DNA from: a virus
Direction: 5' to 3' (one strand)
Virus record (IMG/VR): IMGVR_UViG_3300006802_013340
Location: 1 to 49,132 of that record
Length of the DNA stretch: 49,132 nt
The notes under the pieces were generated by a model, which was given only the letters and a program-made list of their open reading frames with translations, made no database searches and had not been told where the DNA came from. The position numbers were made by a program, and so were the translations under genes. Each line of letters begins with the position of its first letter. The stretch's first letter is position 1. Shown here piece by piece: positions 7,853 through 16,385 of this stretch.

Positions 7853-8587
7853 CTATTTATCAGTTCTCACTAAATTTATTAACCAAAATCCTGGATCAAA
7901 CTTTCCTTTTTTAAACTGTGGATCGTTTGGGTATTGATGATGATACCCATGCCATCCGTCTCCAAAGCTGATGAGTATGATGAACCAATTGTCGCATGCT
8001 CTGTTTTCTGGATCTTTCCCTTTGTGACAGAACGTATTACCTAAGCTAACTGTCATGTAGCTCAGTGCACCAGGTGCAACGACTGTAGCGATGGACCACT
8101 GCAAGCCAAAGAGGAGTGTGACTACGACAAATGTCCCAAGGACGATCGCGAGGTAGTATTGATGTATGAACGTATGGAACGGATCACGCATCATGTCTTT
8201 CACGAGCTTATAGTTAACTTCACCTTTCCATGCTAACATAGGGAAGTACTGCTGCCACCAGTTGTTGATCCATGGAGAATGAGGGTCACCTTCTCGATCA
8301 GGATACTTATGATGTTGACGATGCCATAACACTCGAGTAATACTCGAGCCAGTAAAACTAAACACTCCTAAGAGTGTACCAAACATCTCAAACCAGCGAG
8401 GAGCTTGCCATGAACGATGAGCAAGTAGTCTATGATAAGTGACAGTCCCAGCGACAAAGATGTTCAAGCAGTGAAGGGCTAACATCACTGCTATCTGCGA
8501 CCAAGTCCCAAAGATCAACGTATAGAGTAACGCAAGGTGAGATACTACCACAAGGGCAAAGTATCTGTACCTCGTCGTCATCCACAT
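7853..8587 (-). CDS. membrane fatty-acid desaturase, copy 2
   Basis: 244 aa with His boxes HRLLAH (52-57), HRQHH (89-93) and HGYHH (213-217). The third box has GY where the other copies have NN. Hydrophobic segments flank boxes 1 and 2 and span about 145-185. Start chosen at ATG preceded by TAGGAGTTACTG. The stop (GATAAATAG) coincides with the late-like box before copy 1. It is clearly divergent from its five sister genes, so a different regiospecificity or substrate is possible. Confidence 0.88.
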   Translation of the reverse strand: MWMTTRYRYFALVVVSHLALLYTLIFGTWSQIAVMLALHCLNIFVAGTVTYHRLLAHRSWQAPRWFEMFGTLLGVFSFTGSSITRVLWHRQHHKYPDREGDPHSPWINNWWQQYFPMLAWKGEVNYKLVKDMMRDPFHTFIHQYYLAIVLGTFVVVTLLFGLQWSIATVVAPGALSYMTVSLGNTFCHKGKDPENRACDNWFIILISFGDGWHGYHHQYPNDPQFKKGKFDPGFWLINLVRTDK

Positions 8588-9645
8588 CAGTAACTCCTAC
8601 TAAACTTCACTTGCTTATTAAACTCTTCTCTTGACAAGAACTTATCTTGCTTGATGATACCAGGTTTTGCAAACCCAATGTTCTGTAAACCTTGAGTTCC
8701 TTTATGTAGCAGGTTGTCAAAGTTACAAGTCTGTCTAATCAAGACTCTCTTACTGCAATCTTTTGTAGGACGTCGATGTACGGTAATGGTTTGATCCATC
8801 CATACCATGTCTCCGTCTTTCCAGTCATGATGGTACATGTACTCATCACGCAAGAACTTATTTAAGATCCAGTTGGTGATGTCCTGTGACTCCTCTTCGT
8901 TATACCCTTTGTAGCCCACTACAGTATTATAGCTAAGACGAATGCCGCGCCTTCCGGTTGTACTTGAGCAAGTCACAGGTACCTCACTCTGGTCAATCGG
9001 ACACATGTTCATGCGTACGATGTTATCTTGTTCTTTATTCAGCCCAGGAGCGATCTTACCTGTCGTATAGCTATGTATAGCGATTAGATTTTCTAACCAC
9101 TTTTGATCGTCTTTTCCTAAAGACTCAAACGCATCGTGCGTCTGTAAGAACTCTGTACATGTGCCTTCTGTACCAGATACCGCCATCAGCCCGATACATG
9201 GACAGAAGTTACCAGTGCCTTGGCGATCTGAGTGCCAATCAAGTTCACCATCAGCAAACATACCTAAGTAGTCGCCTTCATCGTCTTTCTTTCCAGTGAC
9301 CCAGATCTGGCCATCGTGCTCTTCAAGTCCTTTACGGATCTTACGCATGTTCTTCAACACTGACAAGTCTTCACGCGTCAATAAACCAGCACTCTTCTTT
9401 TCTTCGACGAGTGCATATACGCTTTGCTTGGTATCAATCCCGCCAAAAGGATCACCAAACCGCTTGGCGATATAGTTGAGTCGTGGAGCAGGGAGTGTAC
9501 AGTTTTTACTATCGATCACCACGACAAGTTGATCAGCGATGACTCTACCAACCTCATCGATCTCTTCGTCTGATGCCGTCTTTAAGTCTACGTCTTCTGT
9601 CTCGACACCAAGTGTACCGAAACCATTAAGCTTCTTTAGGTTCAT
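8587..9645 (-). CDS. TauD/TfdA-like 2OG-Fe(II) dioxygenase
   Basis: 352 aa from the ATG at 9645, which has GAGGAAGAAA upstream; an earlier in-frame ATG at 9669 is less likely. Iron ligands are H138-x-D140 in DWHSD and distal H290 in ITVHRRP, with Arg near 300-304 for 2-oxoglutarate. LMAVSGTEGTCTEF after the HxD is typical of TauD/TfdA enzymes, which hydroxylate small acids or amino-acid derivatives. The start region lies in a 36-bp sequence repeated exactly at the end of the gene at 10367. Substrate unknown. Confidence 0.8.
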   Translation of the reverse strand: MNLKKLNGFGTLGVETEDVDLKTASDEEIDEVGRVIADQLVVVIDSKNCTLPAPRLNYIAKRFGDPFGGIDTKQSVYALVEEKKSAGLLTREDLSVLKNMRKIRKGLEEHDGQIWVTGKKDDEGDYLGMFADGELDWHSDRQGTGNFCPCIGLMAVSGTEGTCTEFLQTHDAFESLGKDDQKWLENLIAIHSYTTGKIAPGLNKEQDNIVRMNMCPIDQSEVPVTCSSTTGRRGIRLSYNTVVGYKGYNEEESQDITNWILNKFLRDEYMYHHDWKDGDMVWMDQTITVHRRPTKDCSKRVLIRQTCNFDNLLHKGTQGLQNIGFAKPGIIKQDKFLSREEFNKQVKFSRSY

Positions 9646-9659
9646 TTTCTTCCTCAAGT
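9624..9659. repeat. 36-bp direct repeat, copy A
   Basis: Exactly identical, base for base, to 10365-10400. Here it supplies the ribosome-binding site and first codons of the TauD-like gene. In copy B the same bases encode, in another frame, the last residues and stop of the GNAT-like gene. Confidence 0.9.
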
Positions 9660-9681
9660 AGATTTGCATCTTCTTCTGTGT

Positions 9682-10347
9682 TTAATAAGCGCCTGACGGT
9701 AAATTCTTCAGCCATTCTGGTTCATCCTCAATTGCAAAACATTCATCATCTGTTTCAATATCTACTATTACATGTATACGCTCATACGGAGAATAGTTTT
9801 CGGCAGCATGTAGCCATAAATTATTTAGTTGATACAAGTTTCCTGATTTCATATGTATCTCTTTATCATTATGCCTACAATAGAATAATACCATTGGGTT
9901 TGTGATGATAGGTACATGAAATCTTTTATAGACTTCCCAATATGGACCCGGATCTCTATGATATGGGATACCAGATTCTGGAAGTAACTTTGCTAGCATG
10001 ATCTGGCCTAAACGTTTACCTTTTACTGTTTGATATATCCAATCCACTAATTTGTTGACATGTGGAAATAATACTCGTGCTTGAGTATCTGCACACTCAA
10101 TAACTTTGCTGTGCTCATGTACAGACTTTGCCATGCCCGCAGGAATCTTATGATAACGAAGGTGTATGGTTTGACATGAGCCGAACACGTGTTGCTTCTT
10201 ATTACCTTGTCCAACCATTCCATCTTGAGTAGAGCCTCGAGTTTGCGGCATCTTATCCCAGATGTCTATCTCTTCGACCTCTTTGAGAGTCGGACCAAAT
10301 ACTTCATCAGGAACATTTTCGATTAGCTGAACATGATCGATCATCAT
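9682..10347 (-). CDS. AspH-like 2OG-Fe(II) dioxygenase, paralogue A
   Basis: 221 aa. Iron ligands H130-x-D132 (IPYHRDPGPYW) and H180 (NLWLHAAENYS), with R190 in YERIHVIVDIE as the likely 2-oxoglutarate ligand. The HRDPG ... R.HVPI ... G.LYQLNNLWLH ... R.HV.VDI layout fits the aspartyl/asparaginyl beta-hydroxylase fold. It is strongly similar over its whole length to the gene at 10975-11616, so the pair arose by duplication. Likely an acyl or amino-acyl hydroxylase of the lipid cluster; the substrate is inferred only from context. Confidence 0.75.
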   Translation of the reverse strand: MMIDHVQLIENVPDEVFGPTLKEVEEIDIWDKMPQTRGSTQDGMVGQGNKKQHVFGSCQTIHLRYHKIPAGMAKSVHEHSKVIECADTQARVLFPHVNKLVDWIYQTVKGKRLGQIMLAKLLPESGIPYHRDPGPYWEVYKRFHVPIITNPMVLFYCRHNDKEIHMKSGNLYQLNNLWLHAAENYSPYERIHVIVDIETDDECFAIEDEPEWLKNLPSGAY

Positions 10348-10364
10348 AGCGGTTCATCACCAAT

Positions 10365-10400
10365 CATTAAGCTTCTTTAGGTTCATTTTCTTCCTCAAGT
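10365..10400. repeat. 36-bp direct repeat, copy B
   Basis: Exact match to 9624-9659 on the same strand. It covers the C-terminal codons (LEEENEPKEA) and stop of the GNAT-like gene. Flanking bases differ at both ends, so the repeat is sharply bounded. Confidence 0.9.
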
Positions 10401-10978
10401 TCATAACCTACATTTCGAAATTCACTCTTTAAACAAAACTTTGCGATCATGATTCGTATTGGCCACTCTCTATGCATCAAGAAAGCATCATGCAAATGAT
10501 ACTTTGATCGAGTACCAGGTTCAAGGATCTCTTCCACATAACGAGTGTATCGCTCAGTGACACCAGTAGCATTCATAAAGTCACGACCTAAATGTCTAAA
10601 CTTTTCAGGCCATTTTTCGAGGGATCTATTGTACCAGAATGTGTATCTACCTTCAGCTTCCATGTCTGCACAGACTTTGGCAACGAGTACTCGAGCAGGA
10701 CTTCTCTCTGGTTGCCAAGAAAAAGTATTGTTCACACCTTGTTTTACTAGCCAAGGTCCAATATAAGTTGAAGCATGGTGTGTCATGCGAATGCAACGCA
10801 GACACGCTACGAGTTCACCATCTTCCCATGCACCATAATACTGAGTAACCTTCTCTCTAACCTTTAACTCTTGCATGTCAAAGAAGACACGTTGTAACTT
10901 CTTATGAGAGTTAACGAGTGCTTCAAGTTCGTCAGCATCATTTTCAGTCAATTGTCTTACTTCATATTCTTTCATCAT
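10367..10978 (-). CDS. GNAT-like acyltransferase family protein A
   Basis: About 203 aa. WEDGELVACLRCIRM resembles the central strands of GNAT or autoinducer-synthase-like acyltransferases. The C-terminus KYHLHDAFLMHREWPIRIM followed by CLKSEFR has a clear counterpart in the protein at 14908. Start set at the ATG overlapping the upstream stop (TGATG); an ATG at 10987 is also possible. In GNAT enzymes such as OlsB or FeeM an acyl chain moves from ACP or CoA to an amine. That role would suit this cluster but is inference. The last 36 bp are duplicated at 9624. Confidence 0.5.
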   Translation of the reverse strand: MMKEYEVRQLTENDADELEALVNSHKKLQRVFFDMQELKVREKVTQYYGAWEDGELVACLRCIRMTHHASTYIGPWLVKQGVNNTFSWQPERSPARVLVAKVCADMEAEGRYTFWYNRSLEKWPEKFRHLGRDFMNATGVTERYTRYVEEILEPGTRSKYHLHDAFLMHREWPIRIMIAKFCLKSEFRNVGYELEEENEPKEA

Positions 10979-11616
10979 ATTTTCCATCTTTCTTCGGGAA
11001 TCATGAATTGCGGGTTGTCTGTTTCAATATCTATGATTACATGGATACGCTCGTATGGAGAATAATTATCTACTCCGTGAAGCCATAAGTTGTTGAGTTG
11101 GTATAAACTTCCGGCTTCCATGTATATTTCTTTATCATTGTGCCCGCACTTGAATAATACCATTGGATTTGTAATGATGGGCACATGAAATCTTCTGTAC
11201 GTCTGAAAGTATGGACCAGGATCTCTATGTAACGGGATACTTGATTCCTCAAGCATCTTTGCAAGCATGACTCGGCCTAAACGTTTACCATCAACACGTG
11301 TATAGGCCCAATCGATGACTTTATTAAGAGCTGGAAACCAAGCGCGGGCTCGAGAGTCTTGACACTCGATGATCTTACTATGGTCTCTAATCGTAGTAGC
11401 AGTGCCTGGAGGAACCTTATGATAACGAACATGTATCGTTTGGCAATCACTAAAGATGTGTTTTTTATTCTCGCCTTCTCCCACCATACCATCTTTCGTA
11501 TAGTTTCGAGTTTGCGGAATAGATTCCCAATAATCTATCTTCTGAACTTCTGTGAGTGCTTGTTCAAATAGGTCTTTAGGCGCTTCATCAATCCATTCAA
11601 CAGAATCAATCATCAT
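10975..11616 (-). CDS. AspH-like 2OG-Fe(II) dioxygenase, paralogue B
   Basis: 213 aa, paralogue of the gene at 9682. The HxD is in IPLHRDPGPYF and the distal His in NNLWLHGVDNYS, with Arg in YERIHVIIDIE. All likely iron and co-substrate ligands are kept in both copies, so both are probably active, perhaps on different substrates. The stop overlaps the start of the GNAT-like gene by 4 bp. Confidence 0.75.
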   Translation of the reverse strand: MMIDSVEWIDEAPKDLFEQALTEVQKIDYWESIPQTRNYTKDGMVGEGENKKHIFSDCQTIHVRYHKVPPGTATTIRDHSKIIECQDSRARAWFPALNKVIDWAYTRVDGKRLGRVMLAKMLEESSIPLHRDPGPYFQTYRRFHVPIITNPMVLFKCGHNDKEIYMEAGSLYQLNNLWLHGVDNYSPYERIHVIIDIETDNPQFMIPEERWKI

Positions 11617-11619
11617 ATG

Positions 11620-12003
11620 TTATAGCGTATAAAGAATAGCCCTCACTGCCTGAATAGTCTCTTCATCTGGATCGTTGTACTTTGGATCGATAGGCTCTGA
11701 GAGAGTAAACTCAGACTCATGGCCGTTATCATCACAGTATGCCATACGAATCGTCGTATAGCTTGGATACCGTTCTCCCATCACGCGGCGAAACGCGATG
11801 TAATGATCCTGAGAAGGGAATGTAAGCACACGATCATACGTGTTTCCATCCACGCCTTTATCTTCAAACGTGAATAAACCCCTCGTGATAAAGTGTTGTC
11901 TTAAGGCGTGGACTCCAGCAATCAAGTCTTCTTCAATCTCGTAGAAGAAAGGTACTTCATTGCCTTCTGGTCGAATCAACCTCATCGTAAGCGTCATTGA
12001 CAT
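11620..12003 (-). CDS. 127-aa hypothetical protein
   Basis: Starts MSMTLTMRLIRPEGNE with AGGAGAATATT before the ATG. It is acidic, with an alpha/beta pattern and no hydrophobic segment, so probably cytosolic. GVHALRQHFITRGLFTFED and the later FRRVMGERYPSYTTIR do not match a family I know. It sits inside the lipid run, between a TauD-like and an AspH-like gene. Confidence 0.6.
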   Translation of the reverse strand: MSMTLTMRLIRPEGNEVPFFYEIEEDLIAGVHALRQHFITRGLFTFEDKGVDGNTYDRVLTFPSQDHYIAFRRVMGERYPSYTTIRMAYCDDNGHESEFTLSEPIDPKYNDPDEETIQAVRAILYTL

Positions 12004-12036
12004 AATATTCTCCTGTTAGTCTTGACTAGCATAATG

Positions 12037-12873
12037 CTATTTATGTTTGATATTAGCTCTCCAAAAAGCACGTTCTTCTCCTGCTTTTACATTACAGTGC
12101 GATCGTTTATGGATCATATTCCAGTTATCATAGATGATCAAGTCATTCACTTCCCACTGATGTGTGTAGAGCAAATCTGGTCGAGCTTCAAACTTTTCGT
12201 GAATTGGTTCAAGAGTATATTGATTATCAACCAGTTCACCATTTAAGTATGTCTCTTTGATCCAAGCCATATTCGTCTTATCATCTCTTGGATTCACATA
12301 GTAGTTACAACGAAGAGACTTCTTATTGGTGACTGGATGAGCCTTGATAAAAGGCTGTTTAACGATCTGTTCTCCTGGACGATACCATGATTGGTTTAAG
12401 ATCTCCATGTTCTCATATTGATGCATCTCTTCAGATGAAGGTTTCATCAAGTCGAGGCGAATATTTGCCCATGTCGTGAGTCCAGTCGTTGGGTCTGGAT
12501 TACTTAACATGTACAATGATCTCCATGGAAAAGAATCTTCTCCATTATTGGGAATGTCAACGTGCCACGGCATCATGTAGTGTTGAAGGCGAAATGCACT
12601 CACATTACTAAAGTAAGTAATATGCCGAGTGCCTTCTTCGTCCACCGCAAGAGCTTTCTCTGTTGAGTAACGATACTCTTGACCAGTCCACGGAGTACCA
12701 AAACAAGAGATCAAGTCATGATACTGAGACTTAGTGATTACACCAAGGCCTCTAAAAAGGATCAAGTCCCTTTGATACCCTAAGTCCTTGAATGTGTGCT
12801 TATGCTCCATGACATCTTCATATGTGCCATAGACGATCGAGCCCCATGATTCATGTATATTTTCAACTCGCAT
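12037..12873 (-). CDS. TauD/TfdA-like 2OG-Fe(II) dioxygenase
   Basis: 278 aa. HxD at H104-x-D106 (MPWHVDIPNN), distal H255 (WNMIHKRSH), Arg at 268/272 (ERAFWRANI). LYMLSNPDPTTGLTTWANI after the HxD, and DLIIYDNWNMIHKRS, are the usual TauD-family blocks. The family oxidises small acidic or amino-acid substrates with O2 and 2-oxoglutarate. It overlaps the upstream gene by 11 bp. Only moderately similar to the other TauD-like gene at 8587, so not a recent duplicate. Confidence 0.8.
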   Translation of the reverse strand: MRVENIHESWGSIVYGTYEDVMEHKHTFKDLGYQRDLILFRGLGVITKSQYHDLISCFGTPWTGQEYRYSTEKALAVDEEGTRHITYFSNVSAFRLQHYMMPWHVDIPNNGEDSFPWRSLYMLSNPDPTTGLTTWANIRLDLMKPSSEEMHQYENMEILNQSWYRPGEQIVKQPFIKAHPVTNKKSLRCNYYVNPRDDKTNMAWIKETYLNGELVDNQYTLEPIHEKFEARPDLLYTHQWEVNDLIIYDNWNMIHKRSHCNVKAGEERAFWRANIKHK

Positions 12874-13621
12874 ATAACATTTCCTTTAATCCTGGGCGGA
12901 AAACTCCATCTACTCTGATAGAGAAAGCAAAGTGCTCGACTGGTTCTGTTCCGTGAAAGTCCATCTCATTAAACCAAACGAATCGCTTGTCATCCTCAGG
13001 ATAAACTCTTTCTTTTGTCTCATCATCCATCACAAAAACTGACTTAGTCGTAGGTTTGGTAGTGAACCATACAAAGTCATCGTTTGGCTTTGTGTTTCGT
13101 TGTTGTTCTGATCCTGCATCAAAGTGAGGCACAGTTTGGTTGTTTGCCTCTGTCATGAATAAGATGATCCTGCCGATACCTTGAAAAGGCATAGACTCAA
13201 TAAACTTACGAAGCTTAGGAAAGTGCTTAGCATTATCAGTCCATTCGCATTCGGATTCGACTGACTTATTTGCAACACGACTCTGTTCGATCATCATGTT
13301 CTCTCTTAGCCATAGTACCCAAAATGGATGAGGTACATGTGACAATGCATTCAAGTACTTTAGCTTTTGTTCGATTAACGGCAATGATTCGAGTATGTGA
13401 AGCTGTTCTGCATTTAAGTGCTGAGATGCAGTCTTCAAGTACGGAGTGATCTCTTTGTCTGCCCAGTCTTTGTGTACGCCTGAAGATACAAATGTCTTCT
13501 GCCACTTGGACAAAGCGATGCCTCTACATACTTCAGTATGCAGAGATTCCCAATCGACTTCAGGTATAAAGTCGTCGAGGTATAGGTGAGGTGCCTTATT
13601 TGGGCCTAGGCCTCGGATCAT
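12863..13621 (-). CDS. 2OG-Fe(II) dioxygenase-like protein
   Basis: 252 aa from ATG at 13621, preceded by GGAAGG; a TTG at 13636 is the only longer option. The C-terminal half has H166-x-D168 (TVPHFDAG), H223 (MDFHGTEPVEH) and R236 (FSIRVDGVFRP), in the order and spacing of a 2OG-Fe(II) double-stranded beta-helix. The N-terminal half is helical and unassigned. It overlaps the upstream stop by 26 bp. Substrate unknown. Confidence 0.65.
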   Translation of the reverse strand: MIRGLGPNKAPHLYLDDFIPEVDWESLHTEVCRGIALSKWQKTFVSSGVHKDWADKEITPYLKTASQHLNAEQLHILESLPLIEQKLKYLNALSHVPHPFWVLWLRENMMIEQSRVANKSVESECEWTDNAKHFPKLRKFIESMPFQGIGRIILFMTEANNQTVPHFDAGSEQQRNTKPNDDFVWFTTKPTTKSVFVMDDETKERVYPEDDKRFVWFNEMDFHGTEPVEHFAFSIRVDGVFRPGLKEMLYAS

Positions 13622-14162
13622 GTGATGACCTTCCAAACTCTCCCATTAAAGGAGCAACGAGGATACAGTTTTGTTTTAGATTGTGCATGTGCACGAACTT
13701 TTGATAATAAAGCAATGACAAATCTTCTGAGATGTGCGGGTATGGTTCCCATCGATCGATCATGAACCCAGATTCTGAGATACCATCTCTCAAAGACTCG
13801 AGAATTGGATCATTAAAATATTTATGAAGATGAGATTCGTTCTTCCATATCTCAATATAGTCGATCGACCTTTCTCTAACGTTTAAGATCTTGACTCTCC
13901 ATACGAGTTCTCCAGAAAACCATGCATCTTCAAAGATCTTATTATGAACTTTCCAATATTCTACAAGATGACGAGTACGAGCCCTCAAGTTTAAACCTGA
14001 AGGTCCTGCTACAGGGTTACTCGTAGAAGCATCAGATTCTGCAGAAGGTATGAAGTAATTTTGTAAGAACTCTTCGTTGAGCTTTGGATCGATGTGTTTG
14101 ATCCATAAGTAACGTAACCTATACTCATTTACTCCGTCTGGTCTGATGAGCGCGTCTCTCAT
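13596..14162 (-). CDS. 188-aa hypothetical protein of the lipid cluster
   Basis: No firm family. Begins MRDALIRPDGVNEYRLRYLWIK; rich in Trp, Tyr and Arg. FEDAWFSGELVWRVKIL followed by IDYIEIWKNESHLHKY suggests an alpha/beta or GNAT-like fold. Start overlaps the upstream desaturase stop (ATGA), implying coupled translation and a role in the same pathway. Confidence 0.5.
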   Translation of the reverse strand: MRDALIRPDGVNEYRLRYLWIKHIDPKLNEEFLQNYFIPSAESDASTSNPVAGPSGLNLRARTRHLVEYWKVHNKIFEDAWFSGELVWRVKILNVRERSIDYIEIWKNESHLHKYFNDPILESLRDGISESGFMIDRWEPYPHISEDLSLLYYQKFVHMHNLKQNCILVAPLMGEFGRSSHDPRPRPK

Positions 14163-14911
14163 TTCAATAACGGTAGGAACAACCTTGTAGGGTCAAACTC
14201 CCACCACTTCTTTCCAAAGTTGTAGTTTCCTGGGTCATGATGATGGTTATTGTGCCATGCCTGACCCCATGTAAAGAACGCGATCAATGGTTGGTTATAG
14301 CTATTGTCATTCGTATCATAGTTACGATAGCCAACACCCAACTTCAGATGGCCTACCACGTTCACCATATTGTCTTGTAAGTTAGAGATCAATCCTGGCA
14401 AATAGAACAACATGCATGCGACCTTCCAGTCCCATAACAAGAAGAGCAGAGGCACTCCAAACAATACTTTCCTATAGTGATCGAAGAACCATACATGATG
14501 CTTCTTACGTAAAAGATCAGTCGCTCCTCTTAAACTGAACCAACTCGGTAGATCATAGTGCCAAAGTAAAGTACGCATGACACCGTGTACTTTAGGACTA
14601 TGAAGGTCTTTTTCAGTGTCAGCATGTCGATGATGGTGCCCGCGATGAGCAGCCACCCAAAAGATGCTAGGACCCTGACCAGCAAATGTGCCAAGGAAAA
14701 GTAAGATGCATTCTTTCCATGCAGGTAGATCGTGCGTCTTATGACTAAAGACACGATGATAACCTACAGAGATACCTAACCCGCTGAATAACACCCAACC
14801 AATCAATGTGAGCCATAAGTAATCGAGCGGGATATATCCTAGGCTCAATAAGCCTATCGTGATCAGTCCAAAGAGTAGGACCGGTGGTTGAGTCATCATC
14901 GAATCTTTCAT
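14159..14911 (-). CDS. membrane fatty-acid desaturase, copy 3
   Basis: 250 aa with HRVFSH (52-57), HRGHH (89-93) and HNNHH (220-224). GHHHRHADTEKDLHSP has Leu where the other copies have Pro before HSP. Two membrane hairpins flank the His boxes as in DesC/SCD-type desaturases. Both ends overlap neighbours by 4 bp, so it is translated as part of the run. Confidence 0.88.
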   Translation of the reverse strand: MKDSMMTQPPVLLFGLITIGLLSLGYIPLDYLWLTLIGWVLFSGLGISVGYHRVFSHKTHDLPAWKECILLFLGTFAGQGPSIFWVAAHRGHHHRHADTEKDLHSPKVHGVMRTLLWHYDLPSWFSLRGATDLLRKKHHVWFFDHYRKVLFGVPLLFLLWDWKVACMLFYLPGLISNLQDNMVNVVGHLKLGVGYRNYDTNDNSYNQPLIAFFTWGQAWHNNHHHDPGNYNFGKKWWEFDPTRLFLPLLK

Positions 14912-15480
14912 CTATATTCCTGTTTCAGGTAGGTGCATCGAACTACAGTATCTACTGGATACGTGTGGCGCCAATACAAGTGTTCATAGTGTTTTGCATG
15001 ATGGCAACTTTCATTCGCCTTAACTATGTATTCATCAAAATAATCATATCGCTGGTTCACATCTTCAGAGAAAAGGAGGTTGCGAATGTTATTTTTTCCG
15101 GCATGCTTTGCGTTCATCATAGAATAAAACTTCAACCTTTTTTCCATCTCATTATGAGAGATGGCAAGGTCTAAGCACCGTGGTAGGTGATGTGCGCCTT
15201 TACCGCTTGCCCGCATGATAGTAAAAAACCAAGAAGGTTCGAACTTGTCTATGTCATAGGTGATGAGGGCTTCTACCTTATCGTCTTGAAAAAACCCTAT
15301 AGAATAGCCTTCTCCGAAAAGATAGTGCTCACAGAAGAACTCATAATGAAACTTACGTACCTTCTCTTCTGTACGATTGCCTACCTCACGAAAAGCTTCC
15401 TTCGACGACATGAACTTAGCATTATCGTAGAAGAGGTGTTTTACTGAATCAGCGTGTTTATAATCTAGGACATCAATCAT
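14908..15480 (-). CDS. GNAT-like acyltransferase family protein B
   Basis: 190 aa from ATG at 15480, which overlaps the upstream stop as ATGA; a GTG at 15492 is possible. GFFQDDKVEALITYDI is a GNAT-like strand pair, and the C-terminal RHTYPVDTVVRCTYLKQEYR parallels protein A (WPIRIM ... CLKSEFR at 10367), so they belong to one divergent family. Acyl transfer to an amine is a reasonable but unproven role. Confidence 0.5.
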   Translation of the reverse strand: MIDVLDYKHADSVKHLFYDNAKFMSSKEAFREVGNRTEEKVRKFHYEFFCEHYLFGEGYSIGFFQDDKVEALITYDIDKFEPSWFFTIMRASGKGAHHLPRCLDLAISHNEMEKRLKFYSMMNAKHAGKNNIRNLLFSEDVNQRYDYFDEYIVKANESCHHAKHYEHLYWRHTYPVDTVVRCTYLKQEYR

Positions 15481-16385
15481 TGGTTTATGCACAGTCTCTC
15501 TACGACGCGATGATAGTCTTCATAGTATCCACCATAATATTGCAGTTTCCATGCTTGAAAATGATCCATCATGTATGATTTTCCAAGGTCTGTGTTTAAG
15601 AACTCTTCATAACCAGTCATCTTCTTACGAGTCTTCCAATCATAGTTTACCATATTAAATCCAGAGCCATTGTTGAATACATGGCACTTACTTGAGTTTG
15701 TACCAAGCTTTCCAGGATACTTGCCGTTTGCAAGGTCTACGATCGTTGGATCGAGTAAGAAAGATAACATCTGCTCTGCTCGATAGCTCAAGAAGAACGG
15801 ACAGCCAGGAACTTCAAACCGATGAAAGAACCGAAGTATCGAGTGAATGATCTCTAACTCTTCAAGGCACCATGAATCAGTGTCTTGAAAATACTTCAAA
15901 TAAGGTGGATCGTTTCCCATGACGATGAACTCATCAAGCTCTTTGGCTACCTTCATCGTAGCAGGTATCATCCAAGAACCACACTCAAACTGATCAGCAA
16001 GTTCGATCAACTCTCCAGACTCAAAGAACGGGTCAAAGTCAAACACGATGACCTTAGGCTTGATACCTAAACACTTACAATGTTCAAAGGCATACTTTGA
16101 CTCTTCATGATTATAGTCATGAATCATGCCACGTCCTTGCACTCGTATGATGACAGGTACAAAGTCCATCTTCAGTGAATGCAACACGTTGAATACGTAC
16201 TGAGAATCTAATCCACCACTATAGAGCAGATGGATCTTACCTTGTTTGTTCTCGTATACGTAACGAGCCGTCTCAAGGGTCTCTTCGTGGTAACTCTTTA
16301 CTTTACCTTTCGGAGGATCAATATCAACGTGCCAATATTTACCGTTACCACTTCCGCGAAGGTAGTTGTCTTTTATCAAGTTCAT
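15477..16385 (-). CDS. PP-loop ATPase (asparagine-synthase/QueC-like)
   Basis: 302 aa. Strand-loop LLYSGGLDSQYV (S56-S61) is the PP-loop that binds the phosphates of ATP in N-type ATP pyrophosphatases, and PVIIRVQGRG and KVIVFDFDP provide further strands of the fold. Such enzymes adenylate a carbonyl or carboxylate to form amides or related products (asparagine synthetase, QueC, beta-lactam synthetase). No glutaminase domain is present, so ammonia or an amine would be the nucleophile. It overlaps both neighbours, GNAT-like (4 bp) and Rieske (4 bp). Confidence 0.75.
   Translation of the reverse strand: MNLIKDNYLRGSGNGKYWHVDIDPPKGKVKSYHEETLETARYVYENKQGKIHLLYSGGLDSQYVFNVLHSLKMDFVPVIIRVQGRGMIHDYNHEESKYAFEHCKCLGIKPKVIVFDFDPFFESGELIELADQFECGSWMIPATMKVAKELDEFIVMGNDPPYLKYFQDTDSWCLEELEIIHSILRFFHRFEVPGCPFFLSYRAEQMLSFLLDPTIVDLANGKYPGKLGTNSSKCHVFNNGSGFNMVNYDWKTRKKMTGYEEFLNTDLGKSYMMDHFQAWKLQYYGGYYEDYHRVVERLCINQ

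Noticed and set aside
8587-9645. Calling the TauD-like genes taurine dioxygenase
   Set aside because: Only the general family features are seen; no sulfur-metabolism genes are near, and substrate residues cannot be judged.
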